From QHWK01 sp035315685 (GTDB lineage Bacteria > Acidobacteriota > Vicinamibacteria > Vicinamibacterales > CAVVIG01): a DNA stretch of 51,692 bases. Within the stretch, counting starts at the first letter, position 1; each line of letters begins with the position of its first letter. The translations under genes and the position numbers were made by a program. This document shows, piece after piece, positions 8,630 to 16,334 of this stretch. The stretch is from the NCBI GenBank assembly GCA_035315685.1, contig DATFXR010000447.1, forward strand, positions 1 to 51,692, read 5' to 3'. Below the pieces are notes generated by a model. The model was not told the origin of the DNA, did no database searches, and saw nothing but the letters and a program-made list of their open reading frames with translations.

Positions 8630-10546
8630 ATGGCGAATGGCGTCCAGACCGCGCGGGTCTACCAATTCGGGGCATTTACTGTCGACGCTCGTACGGGGGA
8701 ACTCTCGCACGGCGGCCGTCGAACGCCCCTCCGCGATCAAGCGTTCCAACTCCTGCTGGCGCTGCTGGAGCAGCCAGGCGAGCTCGTCACCCGCGAAGAG
8801 CTGTCACGCCGGCTGTGGGGGACGGACACGTTCGTCGATTTCGATCGCGGCCTGAACAAGATCGTCAATCATCTCAGGGACGCACTGGGGGATTCGGCGG
8901 AGCAGCCGCGCTTCATCGAGACGCTGCCGCGCAAAGGCTACCGGTTCATCGCCGCCGTGACCCGCATCGACGACGATGCCGGAACCGCACCGCAGCCGAG
9001 TGCGCCGAGTGCGCCGAGTGCGGCGCCCGCGGCACGCGTTCGCCGCTGGCTGCCGTTGTCGGTCGTGCTGGCCGCCGGACTCGGCATCGCGGTCGGCGCC
9101 GGCCTTGGAGAAGTCCGGCAGTGGGCGATCGGCCGGTGGAACGCGGCTCCGGCGATTTCCGCGCTTGCGGTCATCCCGCTGGAAAACCTTTCGCGCGACC
9201 CCGAACAACAGTACTTTGCCGACGGACTGACCGACGCGTTGATCACCGATCTGGCAAAGACCGGCACCGTGCGGGTCGCCTCGCGGACGTCGGTGATCCG
9301 CTACCGGGAGACGAAAAAGAGCATCAAGGAGATCGGGAGGGAGCTGAACGTGGACGCCGTGGTGGAAGGCACCGTGACGCACGCCGGCAATCACGTGCGG
9401 ATCACGGCGCAGTTGATCCAGGTCTCCACCGACATGCATTTGTGGGCCGATACCTACGAACGCGACGTCAGCGAAATTCTCGATCTCCAGCGCGTGCTGG
9501 CAACCGATATCGCCCGGCGGATCAATGCCTTCGTGACGCCGCTCGATCGCGCACGGATCGTGAATCCCGAGGCGTACGGTCAGTATCTGAAGGGGCGGTA
9601 TGCCTTTCACGAGTACACGAGCCGGGGCTGGCAGCAGGCGATCGAGCACTTCAACCGCGCGATCGAGACCGACCCTGCATTCGCGCCCGCGTATTCAGGC
9701 CTCGCGGACGCCTATCTCGTCGCGGGCACGTACGGCGCGATCCCAACCGACGAAGCGCTCACGCGCGGAAAGGCCGCCGCGGCGAACGCGCTCCAACTGG
9801 ATGACCGGTTGGCAAGCGCGCATTACGCGCTGGCGACGGCGCACACCTGGTACGACTGGGATTGGGCAGGTGCCGAGCGCGAGTTTCGGCGCGGGCTCGA
9901 GCTGAATGCAAGTGACTCGCTGGGCCGAAACTGGCATGCCGGTTACCTGTCGCTGCTGGGCCGGCACGACGAGGCGGTCGCAGAACAGGAGCGGGCCCGC
10001 CAGCTTGACCCCCTGTCGCTGATCGTGAACGCGAACCTGACGCGGGCGCTGTACTGGGCTCGCCGTTACGATGAGGCGATCGTCCAGGCGCGGAAGACTC
10101 TCGAGCTCGATCCGACCTTCGGAGTGGCCCTGTTCTGGCTGGAGGGTTCGCTGCGCCACAAGGGTCTGTTCAAGGAAGCCGTGGCACTCCGCCAATCGGT
10201 GTCCAATCCGGAACAGGCCGCGATCATCGAACGCACCTACGAACGTGACGGGTTCAACGCTCTCCTCCGCGGGTGCGGAGAGACGTACCGGAAGAACGGA
10301 TTGCTCGAGACGGCGGCCCGCTGCTACGCGCAGATTGGCGAGACCAGCGAGTCGATCGCGCTACTCGAGACGTGCGCGGAACGACATTGCTCCGATCTGG
10401 TCAGTCTGAACGTGGAGCCGGATTTCGACGTGCTCCGGGGCGATCCGCGTTTCGAAGCACTGGTGCGGAAGGTCGGGTCTGCGACACTCGATACGGGTCC
10501 TCACCTGGCGCCGAGTATCACTCTCTCCAGCCAACCTCGTCCCTGA
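8630..10546 (+). CDS. Winged-helix (OmpR/CadC type) regulator with TolB-like and TPR domains
   Basis: The product is 638 residues from ATG 8630. Residues 1-105 are a winged-helix DNA-binding domain: REELSRRLWGTDTFVDFDRG and then FIETLPRKGYRFIA are the wing signatures of the Trans_reg_C family. A linker with a triple PSA unit (near 125) leads to one hydrophobic segment (about 140-160). A TolB-N/FlgO-like domain follows (LAVIPLENLSRDPEQQYFAD and onwards, about 180-310), then TPR-type helices (about 320-560). This CadC-like architecture, a cytoplasmic DNA-binding domain with an outside sensor, is strongly expanded in Acidobacteriota. The target genes are not evident. The exported SBP56 gene downstream is one possibility. 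Confidence 0.85.
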   Translation: MANGVQTARVYQFGAFTVDARTGELSHGGRRTPLRDQAFQLLLALLEQPGELVTREELSRRLWGTDTFVDFDRGLNKIVNHLRDALGDSAEQPRFIETLPRKGYRFIAAVTRIDDDAGTAPQPSAPSAPSAAPAARVRRWLPLSVVLAAGLGIAVGAGLGEVRQWAIGRWNAAPAISALAVIPLENLSRDPEQQYFADGLTDALITDLAKTGTVRVASRTSVIRYRETKKSIKEIGRELNVDAVVEGTVTHAGNHVRITAQLIQVSTDMHLWADTYERDVSEILDLQRVLATDIARRINAFVTPLDRARIVNPEAYGQYLKGRYAFHEYTSRGWQQAIEHFNRAIETDPAFAPAYSGLADAYLVAGTYGAIPTDEALTRGKAAAANALQLDDRLASAHYALATAHTWYDWDWAGAEREFRRGLELNASDSLGRNWHAGYLSLLGRHDEAVAEQERARQLDPLSLIVNANLTRALYWARRYDEAIVQARKTLELDPTFGVALFWLEGSLRHKGLFKEAVALRQSVSNPEQAAIIERTYERDGFNALLRGCGETYRKNGLLETAARCYAQIGETSESIALLETCAERHCSDLVSLNVEPDFDVLRGDPRFEALVRKVGSATLDTGPHLAPSITLSSQPRP

Positions 10547-10683
10547 CCTGTCGGCGCCGACACTCCGGCAGGCCGAATTCCAAGAGGCGCGACCCACTTG
10601 CAGCATCTGGAACCTCTGCGGACGTTCCATTGATGCGGATGACCCGGGAATCGATATTTCACCTCCGGGGAATTCCACGGGAA

Positions 10684-10712
10684 TTGATTGAGGCGCCTGT
10701 CGCGCCTATCAC
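10684..10712 (+). promoter_or_regulatory. Candidate sigma-70 type promoter for the SBP56 gene
   Basis: TTGATT (10684-10689) and TATCAC (10707-10712) are separated by 17 bp and lie about 85 bp before the ATG at 10797. The -35 sits directly after a GGAATTCC palindrome. Confidence 0.4.
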
Positions 10713-10796
10713 TGGTGCTCCACAACCGATTCCAACGTAGGCGCCGAGGCGGCCGGTCGAACCGAGCGCCTCGGCAACAGCAGGACGAGGAGCGCC

Positions 10797-12074
10797 ATGA
10801 AAACTTATCGCAACCCCAGCACCACGCGCCAGATGTGGACGCTGGCCGCACTCGTTGTGGCTCTCGCCGGGACGCCATATGCCGGGAATGAATCCGGTGA
10901 TGAACACAAACCGGACACGCTCTATGTCTGGTCAGGTGACCAGGCACGCGTCGCTCCGGACTTCCTTGCGGTCATCGACTTCGACGAGGACTCGCCTCAG
11001 TACGGGCAGGTCATCAGGACGGTTCCCGTTCCCGGGCCAGGCAGTTCCGGCAACGAGCCACACCATTGCCATCTCTCGGCGGTCAAGAATCTTCTGGCGT
11101 GCGGCGGTCTGCTGGCGCTGCTGCGCGGTCAGAACAGCATCTTCTTCTTCGATGTCTCGCAGCCGCGGCATCCGAGATTCCTGTTCTCGACGAGCGGCAC
11201 GCTCTCGAACATCACCGACGATTTCCTGCCGCTGACCGAAGGCGGATTTCTAGTGACGCAAATGGGTTCCCACACCGGCGGTGTCCCCGGTCGCGTCGCC
11301 GAGTTCGACGGCGACCTCCGCCTGGTCGGCGAGTGGCCCGTGAATCCGCCGGAGCACGACTTCAATCCGCACGGCATCTCGGCCCGTCCGGAGCGGAACC
11401 TGATGGTGACGTCGGACTTCATGATGCCCGACAGCTCGTTGAACGTGGTCCCTGGCGATCCGCTGCTCCGCGGCAGTATCCGTGTGTGGGATCTTCAGCA
11501 GCGATCGATTGTCCGCACCATCGTGATCCCGAGCGCGATCGGGACCATGGACGTCAAGCTCATTCCCAACGACCCGCTCGGCCGCGCGTTCACGGCAGGA
11601 ATGTTCGATGGCCTGGTGTATCTGGTCGACACCACGAACGGAACATCACAGGTCGTCTTCGACTGCGAGAACATCGTGCCTCACGTCGAGGTGCCCGTGC
11701 GGGGCGGGATGACGCAGCTGCTCGCCATGCCGCAGTCGGGCGACCGGTTGATCTTCGCGTCCTTCCAGGCCGGTCAGGTCGGCATGCTCGATGTGAGCGA
11801 CCCGGAGCATCCCGTTCAGACCGGTATCGTCAATCTCGGCGCGGACGCCGGGCCGCACATGATTGCGCTCACCGACGACGACAAGCGACTGGTCGTCAGC
11901 GATTACTTCCTCAATGAGGACGATTTCGGGAAGATCCATTTCGAGGGCGACCACCATGTGCATGTCGTCAAGGTGTTCAAGAACCACCTCTCGCTTGATC
12001 CGCGCTTCGACGTGGATTTCAACACTGCGTTCGCGACCGGACCGGCGCGGCCGCACGGAGTAGCGATGAAGTAA
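10797..12074 (+). CDS. Exported SBP56-type protein (selenium-binding protein / methanethiol oxidase family)
   Basis: The 425-residue protein starts at ATG 10797 behind GAGGAGC. Residues 1-30 look like a signal peptide. The rest is the beta-propeller of the SBP56 family: PHHCHLSAVKN near 95, ITDDFLPL, GGFLVTQMG, the histidine motif HDFNPHGISARPERNLMVTS near 180, and the C-terminal ARPHGVAMK. Family members are copper-dependent methanethiol oxidases that yield formaldehyde, hydrogen peroxide and hydrogen sulfide. The eukaryotic members were first found by selenium binding. At 425 residues it is slightly shorter than the usual 460 or so, and the export signal places it in the periplasm. The family residues at PHHCH and FNPHG are kept, so it may be active. 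Confidence 0.88.
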   Translation: MKTYRNPSTTRQMWTLAALVVALAGTPYAGNESGDEHKPDTLYVWSGDQARVAPDFLAVIDFDEDSPQYGQVIRTVPVPGPGSSGNEPHHCHLSAVKNLLACGGLLALLRGQNSIFFFDVSQPRHPRFLFSTSGTLSNITDDFLPLTEGGFLVTQMGSHTGGVPGRVAEFDGDLRLVGEWPVNPPEHDFNPHGISARPERNLMVTSDFMMPDSSLNVVPGDPLLRGSIRVWDLQQRSIVRTIVIPSAIGTMDVKLIPNDPLGRAFTAGMFDGLVYLVDTTNGTSQVVFDCENIVPHVEVPVRGGMTQLLAMPQSGDRLIFASFQAGQVGMLDVSDPEHPVQTGIVNLGADAGPHMIALTDDDKRLVVSDYFLNEDDFGKIHFEGDHHVHVVKVFKNHLSLDPRFDVDFNTAFATGPARPHGVAMK

Positions 12075-12183
12075 ACGGTCGGCACATAACCTGAAGGAGT
12101 GAGCGGCGGTCCAGGTCCATACTCGTCTCACCATCAAACGCACGCGCGACGTGCGAGAGTGCCCGGTCACTCTAACGACGGCA

Positions 12184-12969
12184 TCACGCCTCGGATCGCT
12201 CACCGCCGGGTTCGTCCGCACCGGCCTGTGCGGCGTCGCCGGATGGCCGTTCCGGCGACGTCCTCGGCTTCGCCGGCGGCGATGCAACCGGCCAGTCGGT
12301 TCGCCATGCCTCCGAGTGGCCGTCAGTCTGGTACGAAATCCGAACGGGCATCGCGCTGAGCCGGTCTGCAAGCCGTGCGTCGGCTCGGATCGGCCACCAG
12401 TCGTAGAGAAACACCTCCATCGGCCGCCACATCGCCACCCAGCCACCGATCAGCAGGCTTTCCCGAACGATGTCGCCGACGGGGCGCTCTCCGAGGAATC
12501 TGGCGACGACGTTTCCGAGGAGCAGCGACACGGCCAGGAACGTCACGCCGATCACGAGGCTGGTGCGGCCAATCTTGAACAGCTGATGAAGACGGCGGCG
12601 TGCCGCAGCGGCGCGTTGACCGAAGAATTCGCGGACCGCATCACGAAGTATGGCGGGCTCTTCCTGAAGGCCGGCGGGACGATCGAGATAAACGACCAGG
12701 GCCAACTGTGCATCGGCTGGCTCTTCCTGCGCCCAGCCAACGATGAATTCCTCGGCATTCGGGTCGAGGTCTCTTTGATGGAACGGAGATGGATCGATCG
12801 AGTTGAAGAGTTGCTTGAGCTCCACCACATGTATCTGGATGACGGCGCAGTTCGAGGGAATCGGGTCGCCAGCAGAATGTGGCGGCTGACGCTGCACGTC
12901 GCCCCTGGTGGAGGCTCCTTCTTCAGAGTCCGGCACCGCGCGGCGCGTGAGGCGATCAGTTGGTGGCAC
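12184..12969 (-). CDS. Membrane protein of unknown function
   Basis: The 261-residue product (GTG start at 12969) has a conserved N-terminal half with VVELKQLFNSIDPSPFHQRD and DPNAEEFIVGWAQEEP. A positively charged helix follows, then two hydrophobic segments, TSLVIGVTFLAVSLLLGNVV and SLLIGGWVAMWRPMEVFLYD (about 145-200). The tail is low in complexity, rich in P, S and G. I know this arrangement from uncharacterised proteins in several proteobacteria and acidobacteria, with no assigned role. The frame was preferred over the opposite-strand frame at 12151-13032 because of the membrane segments and the SIDPSPF motif. The ribosome binding site is weak, so the start is uncertain. Confidence 0.7.
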   Translation of the reverse strand: MPPTDRLTRRAVPDSEEGASTRGDVQRQPPHSAGDPIPSNCAVIQIHVVELKQLFNSIDPSPFHQRDLDPNAEEFIVGWAQEEPADAQLALVVYLDRPAGLQEEPAILRDAVREFFGQRAAAARRRLHQLFKIGRTSLVIGVTFLAVSLLLGNVVARFLGERPVGDIVRESLLIGGWVAMWRPMEVFLYDWWPIRADARLADRLSAMPVRISYQTDGHSEAWRTDWPVASPPAKPRTSPERPSGDAAQAGADEPGGERSEA

Positions 12970-13133
12970 GCTGCAAAGCCAGGCGAGCGCCTAGGATACA
13001 TTGCGTCGACGGAATGGAGTGACTGGCGATGAACGGCTACCCGCAACTGCTGCACAGCTTCCAGCGTACCGAGGAATTGCGGTCGACGAAGGACAGATAG
13101 ACACTCGATCGGTGAAGTGGAAGACAGAATCGT

Positions 13134-14090
13134 TCACTGCCGACCGGCGTACCAGTCGAGCACTCGGAGCGCGCGCAACGTGATCCAACGATTCGGCGCT
13201 CCGACCGTGCCGGCCATGTCCTCGTGAAGCGTGTCGCGGTGTCGCACGTCGAGCAGCCAGCGCCCGTCGCTCTGGCGCCGCTCGATCACGCTCGCGACGG
13301 CCTCATCGATCCGCGCATCGGGTTGCACGCCGGCCGCGCACAGGTAATCGAGCGCGCGTAGCACGTCGTGGTGCCAGAGCGGCGGAAACGCGAACAGCAT
13401 CCAGGTCGGCTCGATGATGTCGCCGGTCGACAACCGCCGGAGCAGACGACGCTCGAGGAGATACTCCTGCGCGCGCCTTCGCGCGTCGGTCACCGACACC
13501 GCAGCGCCGAACGCCTGCTCGAACGCGAGGAACCCCTCGAGCACGCAGATGGTGGTATGGAACGACGAGCGCACCGAACCGCGCTCGGCCTCGCAGTTCC
13601 AGCCGCCGTCGCTGAGCTGTTCGCTCAGCAGTCGATCGACGAGTCGATCGCTGCGCTCGCCGAAGTACGCGCCGAGCGCGACGACCCGGCCGTTGATGCA
13701 CGGCTCGACCTCACCCTCGAAGAAGGGCGAGTCTCCGAACTCGGGGCCCCAGGTGACGGTGCTGCGAACGAGATCGATCGCGGTTCGCGCCCGCGGGCTC
13801 GCCGGGTCGAGCCCCAGGTCACGCAGGAACACCAGCGTATACAGGTTCGACCACCAGAGCGGCGTGGCGATGCCGTCGCCCCAATTGCCGTCGGGGCGCT
13901 GTTGATCGAGCAGCCGCGCGCCCCATCCCTCCGACGCGACGCGCGACCGCTCAGCCGCGACGATCTCCGCGGGCGTGTCGGTGAGGTCGCGCATGCCCTG
14001 CCAGCGAATGGACGGATCGGCGTCGAAGAGCCAGTCGATGACGGGATCGCTGGAGGATCGACGGTGCGGATGGCTGTGCGTGAGCGTCAT
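13134..14090 (-). CDS. Squalene-cyclase/prenyltransferase-like alpha-alpha repeat protein
   Basis: The product is 318 residues from ATG 14090 (MTLTHSH). It carries QW-type repeats of the terpenoid cyclase/prenyltransferase superfamily: LDQQRPDGNWGDGIATPLWW near 75, EQLSDGGWNCEAERGSVRSS near 160 and ERRQSDGRWLLDVR near 280. It is half the length of a squalene-hopene cyclase, and no DxDD catalytic motif is visible. True cyclisation is therefore unlikely. Single-domain members are common in Acidobacteriota and Chloroflexota and have no known activity. The upstream amidase gene lies on the same strand, with about 60 bp between them. Confidence 0.8.
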   Translation of the reverse strand: MTLTHSHPHRRSSSDPVIDWLFDADPSIRWQGMRDLTDTPAEIVAAERSRVASEGWGARLLDQQRPDGNWGDGIATPLWWSNLYTLVFLRDLGLDPASPRARTAIDLVRSTVTWGPEFGDSPFFEGEVEPCINGRVVALGAYFGERSDRLVDRLLSEQLSDGGWNCEAERGSVRSSFHTTICVLEGFLAFEQAFGAAVSVTDARRRAQEYLLERRLLRRLSTGDIIEPTWMLFAFPPLWHHDVLRALDYLCAAGVQPDARIDEAVASVIERRQSDGRWLLDVRHRDTLHEDMAGTVGAPNRWITLRALRVLDWYAGRQ

Positions 14091-14148
14091 TCGTTCCTGG
14101 GCACTACATTCGAGCGGCAACCTTCACCCACGGCCACACCTCAGCCGC

Positions 14149-15744
14149 TCAACGCGCGGAGAGCGGCGGAGTGCTCGTCGGCGGCCTGCGCGGCGCCGAC
14201 GCGCGCTCGTACGCATACGCGACTCTGAGGAGCGTCGGCTCGCTCCATGGTTGCCCGAGGAGATCCATGCCTACCGGCAGTCCGTCCGCCGTGAATCCTG
14301 CGGGCAGACTCATCGCCGGGAATCCGGTCGTCGCACTCAGCTGACAGTTCGAGCCGCCCTGCGGCTGACCGATCACGGCGGGCTTGCGGCGCAGCGTCGG
14401 GTACACGAACGCGGTGATATTCCGTTCGTTCATCAGCGAGAGGATTGCGGCGCGCGCCTGCTGGCGCTTCGACAGCGACGCGCGGTAGCTGTCCGAGTCT
14501 CGCGACACGACGTCGTTGGCGCGTTTCAACACGCCTTCAACCGCCTGATGATATTTGCCGCTCGCGAGGATATCGGCAAGCGAGTGCATCGGCGCTGACG
14601 GAAACCGGGCGAGGAAGTCCTGCAGGTCGAACTTGAACTCCGCGTTGATGACGCTGCTATCGCGGAGAAGTTCGTCGAGGCCGTCATAGCGAACGTCGAC
14701 GATGCCGGCGCCAAGCGCTCGGATCTGCTGGACGGCGTCGCGGACGATGCGCGCAACTTCCTCGTCTTCCGGCGCGCCGCCGAACAGCGGCGTGAGGATG
14801 CCGATGGTCACGTCGCCGAGTCCGGCGTCACCGACCGATCCGCTGTAGGTGCGCGGAATGTGGCCCTCGCTGTCGCGCGTGATCGAGTCGGCCGGATCGA
14901 CGCCGACGGTGGCGTCCAGCATCAGCACCAGATCGCCGACCGTGCGGGCAAGCGGACCGCCGATGTCCTGGCTGTGCGCGAGCGGGACGATGCCGTCGCG
15001 ACTCGACAGGCCGATGGTGCCCCGCAGCCCCCACAGGCTGTTCGAAGACGAGGGATTTCTGATCGACCCGCAGGTATCGGTTCCCATTCCGGCGGCCGCA
15101 AGACTCGCGGCAACCGCCGCCCCGGTTCCACCGCTCGAGCCGCCCGGCGTGCGCGCGGGATCGTAGGGATTGCGCGTCTGTCCCCCGGCGGAGCTGATCG
15201 TGGTGATGCCGTAGGCGAGCTCGTGGAGGTTGGTCTTGCCGATGACGACGGCGCCCGCGTCGCGCAGCTTCTTCACCATGAACGCATCGCGACCGGTCTG
15301 GAAACCGGTCAGCGCGAGCGAACCGGCGGTCGTCGGCATGTCCGCCGTCGCGTAATTGTCTTTCACGACGATCGGGATGCCGTGGAGCGGTCCGCGCACG
15401 CGGCCGGCGCGCCGTTCGGCGTCGAGCGCGTCAGCCTGCTCGAGCGCTCGCGGATTCAGTGCGATCATCGCATCCAGGCGCGGACCGTCCTGGTCGTACG
15501 CCTTGATGCGTGCGAGGTACTTTTCGACCAGATCGTGGGAGGTGACGGTCCCGATCCGTTGCGCGGCGAGCAGTTGGACAATGGTCTTCTCGGTGACGTC
15601 GAAAGTGGAAGCGGGAGCCGCGGCCGGCAGCGGACCGATCAGACCGACTTGCGGAGCCTGTGCGGCAAAGGCGGCGACGGCGACCGGAATCGCGAGAAGG
15701 GTCCTCATGAGCGCGTTCGGTTCCATCGGCAACCCTGACGTCAT
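14149..15744 (-). CDS. Exported amidase, amidase-signature family
   Basis: The product is 531 residues from the outermost start. The internal start at 15708 (MRTLLAIPVAVAAFAAQ) would put a clean signal peptide at the N-terminus and is the better candidate. The Ser-cisSer-Lys triad is present: the lysine in GIPIVVKDNYA, the cis-serine in RTPGGSSGGTGAAVA and the nucleophilic serine in GTDTCGSIRNPS. The usual glycine before GS is cysteine here. Family enzymes hydrolyse amide bonds of small molecules or peptides. The export signal places this one in the periplasm or outside, as in many Acidobacteriota homologues annotated as Asp-tRNA(Asn)/Glu-tRNA(Gln) amidotransferase subunit A-like. It is not GatA, as it is exported and no gatB or gatC is near. 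Confidence 0.85.
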   Translation of the reverse strand: MTSGLPMEPNALMRTLLAIPVAVAAFAAQAPQVGLIGPLPAAAPASTFDVTEKTIVQLLAAQRIGTVTSHDLVEKYLARIKAYDQDGPRLDAMIALNPRALEQADALDAERRAGRVRGPLHGIPIVVKDNYATADMPTTAGSLALTGFQTGRDAFMVKKLRDAGAVVIGKTNLHELAYGITTISSAGGQTRNPYDPARTPGGSSGGTGAAVAASLAAAGMGTDTCGSIRNPSSSNSLWGLRGTIGLSSRDGIVPLAHSQDIGGPLARTVGDLVLMLDATVGVDPADSITRDSEGHIPRTYSGSVGDAGLGDVTIGILTPLFGGAPEDEEVARIVRDAVQQIRALGAGIVDVRYDGLDELLRDSSVINAEFKFDLQDFLARFPSAPMHSLADILASGKYHQAVEGVLKRANDVVSRDSDSYRASLSKRQQARAAILSLMNERNITAFVYPTLRRKPAVIGQPQGGSNCQLSATTGFPAMSLPAGFTADGLPVGMDLLGQPWSEPTLLRVAYAYERASAPRRPPTSTPPLSAR

Positions 15745-15862
15745 CGGCGACGCACGATTGTAGCGCCGGAGGACTACCGTCCGGCGAACCGACCCTGCCT
15801 GGCGGCCGCGGTCCAGCTACACTGGACCGATCAGTGATTCGCGGCGTTCAGCGTGAGGGTGC

Positions 15863-16312
15863 GTGTTCACAGTGACGACGCTCGTACTGGCGTTCAATAC
15901 CGTGGTAACCGCGGCTAACGGCGTGCCGATCCCGGACGGTACGAGCGTGCCCGTCAAGCTGCTGCAGTTCATCTCCTCCGAGACCAGCCGTGTCGGCGAT
16001 CCCGTTCGATTGGTGGTAGACCGGGACGTCGTGGTCAATGGCTTCGTCGTCATTCGTCGAGACACCCCTGTGCGCGGGACGGTCGTCGAGGCCACCAGAC
16101 ACAGCGTTCGGCGGTGGCTGTGGTGGAACCGCGTTCACCCGGGTCGTCTGACGTTCGCTGTGATCGACACGGCAGCGGTCAACGGCGCGGCAATCCGGTT
16201 GCGCCTCGTCAGCGGAGGAGAGCGGAGCGTGACGCCCCTCATCCGCTGGGAACACGAAGGCGAGTTGTTCGACGCGAAAGTCGAAGGCGACTACTTCGTA
16301 CCGCCACCGTAG
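15863..16312 (+). CDS. Small exported protein of unknown function
   Basis: The 149-residue protein starts at GTG 15863. It has a short hydrophobic N-terminus (VTTLVLAFNTVVTA) consistent with export. The mature part is a beta-rich domain: GTSVPVKLLQFISSETSRVG, then DPVRLVVDRDVVVNGFVVIR, then TPVRGTVVEA. This pattern of a charged-strand domain that sets out a 'dominant, conserved, induced property' is common in unnamed acidobacterial exported proteins. It resembles the beta domain seen in VirB10/TrbI-type and FlgA-like leaders, but the likeness is weak. It converges on the beta-lactamase-like gene, with 22 bp between stops. Confidence 0.65.
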   Translation: MFTVTTLVLAFNTVVTAANGVPIPDGTSVPVKLLQFISSETSRVGDPVRLVVDRDVVVNGFVVIRRDTPVRGTVVEATRHSVRRWLWWNRVHPGRLTFAVIDTAAVNGAAIRLRLVSGGERSVTPLIRWEHEGELFDAKVEGDYFVPPP

Positions 16313-16334
16313 AACTGTGAGGCGTCGTTCACCG

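Noticed and set aside
8997..9030. Tandem 9-bp repeat as a regulatory or mobile feature
   Set aside because: It is a coding repeat (PSA x3) in the linker of the winged-helix regulator.
12151..13032. Plus-strand frame of 293 codons
   Set aside because: The opposite strand encodes clear membrane helices and a conserved SIDPSPF motif; the plus frame has neither.
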